Assembly: GCA_004551485.1 (NCBI GenBank)
Contig: SBLD01000002.1
Location: forward strand, 405,256-469,255
DNA from: Billgrantia azerbaijanica
GTDB taxonomy: Bacteria > Pseudomonadota > Gammaproteobacteria > Pseudomonadales > Halomonadaceae
DNA length: 64,000 nucleotides
Direction: 5' to 3'
In this document: piece after piece, positions 63,670-64,000 of the stretch
Numbering within the stretch: the stretch's first letter is position 1
Layout of the letters: each line of letters starts with the position of its first letter
Program-made: the position numbers and the translations under genes
Notes under the pieces: generated by a model
What the model was told of the DNA's origin: nothing
What the model saw: only the letters and a program-made list of their open reading frames with translations
Databases searched by the model: none

Positions 63670-64000
63670 TCAGGCCTCGCGCTGGCCGTCGACCAGCCGG
63701 GTCACGCCCAGCGGATTGCCGTCCTTGAGTGCCGCGGGCAGCAGCGCCGCGGGCAGCGCCTGGTAGCACACCGGGCGCAGGAAGCGCTGGATCGCCGCGC
63801 TGCCCACCGAGGTGGTGCGCGAGTCGGCCGTGGCCGGGTAGGGGCCGCCGTGAACCATGGCGTGGCACACCTCGACGCCGGTGGGCCAGCCGTTGGCCAG
63901 CACCCGGCCGGCCTTGCGCTCGAGCAGCGGCAGCAGGCGCCGGGCCAGTGGCAGGTCGCCGTCGTCGAGCTGCAGGGTGGCGGTGAGCTGGCCCTCCAGA
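63670..64000 (-). CDS. Aldehyde dehydrogenase, alpha-ketoglutarate semialdehyde type, C-terminal part
   Basis: The last 109 codons of a minus-strand gene that runs off the window end. [35 protein letters not shown] and the closing [12 protein letters not shown] blocks are characteristic of alpha-ketoglutaric semialdehyde (2,5-dioxopentanoate) dehydrogenases in pentose and sugar-acid catabolism. The catalytic cysteine lies outside. Together with the XylX-like protein at 49848, it would complete a route to 2-oxoglutarate. Confidence 0.85.
   Translation of the reverse strand, partial: LEGQLTATLQLDDGDLPLARRLLPLLERKAGRVLANGWPTGVEVCHAMVHGGPYPATADSRTTSVGSAAIQRFLRPVCYQALPAALLPAALKDGNPLGVTRLVDGQREA

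Noticed and set aside
46201-64000. Recently acquired genomic island with mobile ends
   Set aside because: No integrase, transposase, flanking direct repeat or clear shift in base composition was seen; acquisition remains possible but is unsupported.

Overview
The window is GC-rich chromosomal DNA from a gammaproteobacterium. Gene content and order point to the Halomonadaceae or a close relative (Oceanospirillales/Pseudomonadales side). The blocks leuCDB-asd-fimV-truA-trpF-...-accD-folC-cvpA-purF-metZ, gacA-uvrC-pgsA-tRNA(Gly-Cys-Leu) and ihfB-lapA-lapB beside pyrF are the usual arrangements in that group. The genus is an inference from synteny and protein character, not from a marker gene.

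Layout. 1-2908: start of lptE, then leuS (both minus), with a divergent zinc-ribbon gene (ybeL-like). 3431-5691: an unassigned polytopic membrane protein and a LysR regulator. The LysR gene is divergent from leuCDB (6034-9407), and a LysR-type operator lies between them. 9480-23754: one long co-directional housekeeping run of amino-acid, lipid, folate and purine genes (asd, fimV, truA, trpFBA, accD, folC, SPOR gene, cvpA, purF, metZ). 23909-33183: small oxidative and envelope functions (cytochrome b561, YceI), a 2OG-Fe dioxygenase, an EAL-type c-di-GMP protein, a MATE pump, dadA, an aromatic/aspartate aminotransferase and a small membrane protein. 33225-40673: diguanylate cyclase, cfa, pyrF, lapBA, ihfB, sdhE-ygfX and nadB. 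40654-46200: FUSC protein, tRNAs Leu/Cys/Gly, pgsA, uvrC, gacA, tRNA-Ala and a gamma-glutamylcyclotransferase-like gene.

46377-64000 is the accessory part: an acid-sugar catabolic island of about 17.6 kb. It holds a KDPG/KDPGal-type aldolase, a FAD-linked oxidase, an L-fuconate-type dehydratase, two FAH-superfamily enzymes, two SDRs, a PdxA2/four-carbon-acid-sugar-kinase pair, a complete DctPQM TRAP transporter, a YiaK/Ldh-type oxidoreductase, an altronate-dehydratase-family enzyme, two FCD-type GntR regulators and the end of an alpha-ketoglutarate-semialdehyde-type aldehyde dehydrogenase. Together these look able to take up sugar acids and break them down to pyruvate, lactate, triose phosphate and/or 2-oxoglutarate. 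The steps of an L-fuconate route are split between two operons about 10 kb apart.

The two most notable non-coding signals are: (1) a pair of about 92-bp palindromic intergenic repeats on either side of leuCD, whose differences are largely compensatory in the stems; and (2) a recurring TATGACAGG-type dyad in the control regions of the acid-sugar island, probably the operator of the resident GntR regulators. I saw no CRISPR array, insertion sequence, integrase, prophage or rRNA. I did not find a clearly unprecedented system; the best candidates for something undescribed are those two signals and the composite acid-sugar regulon.
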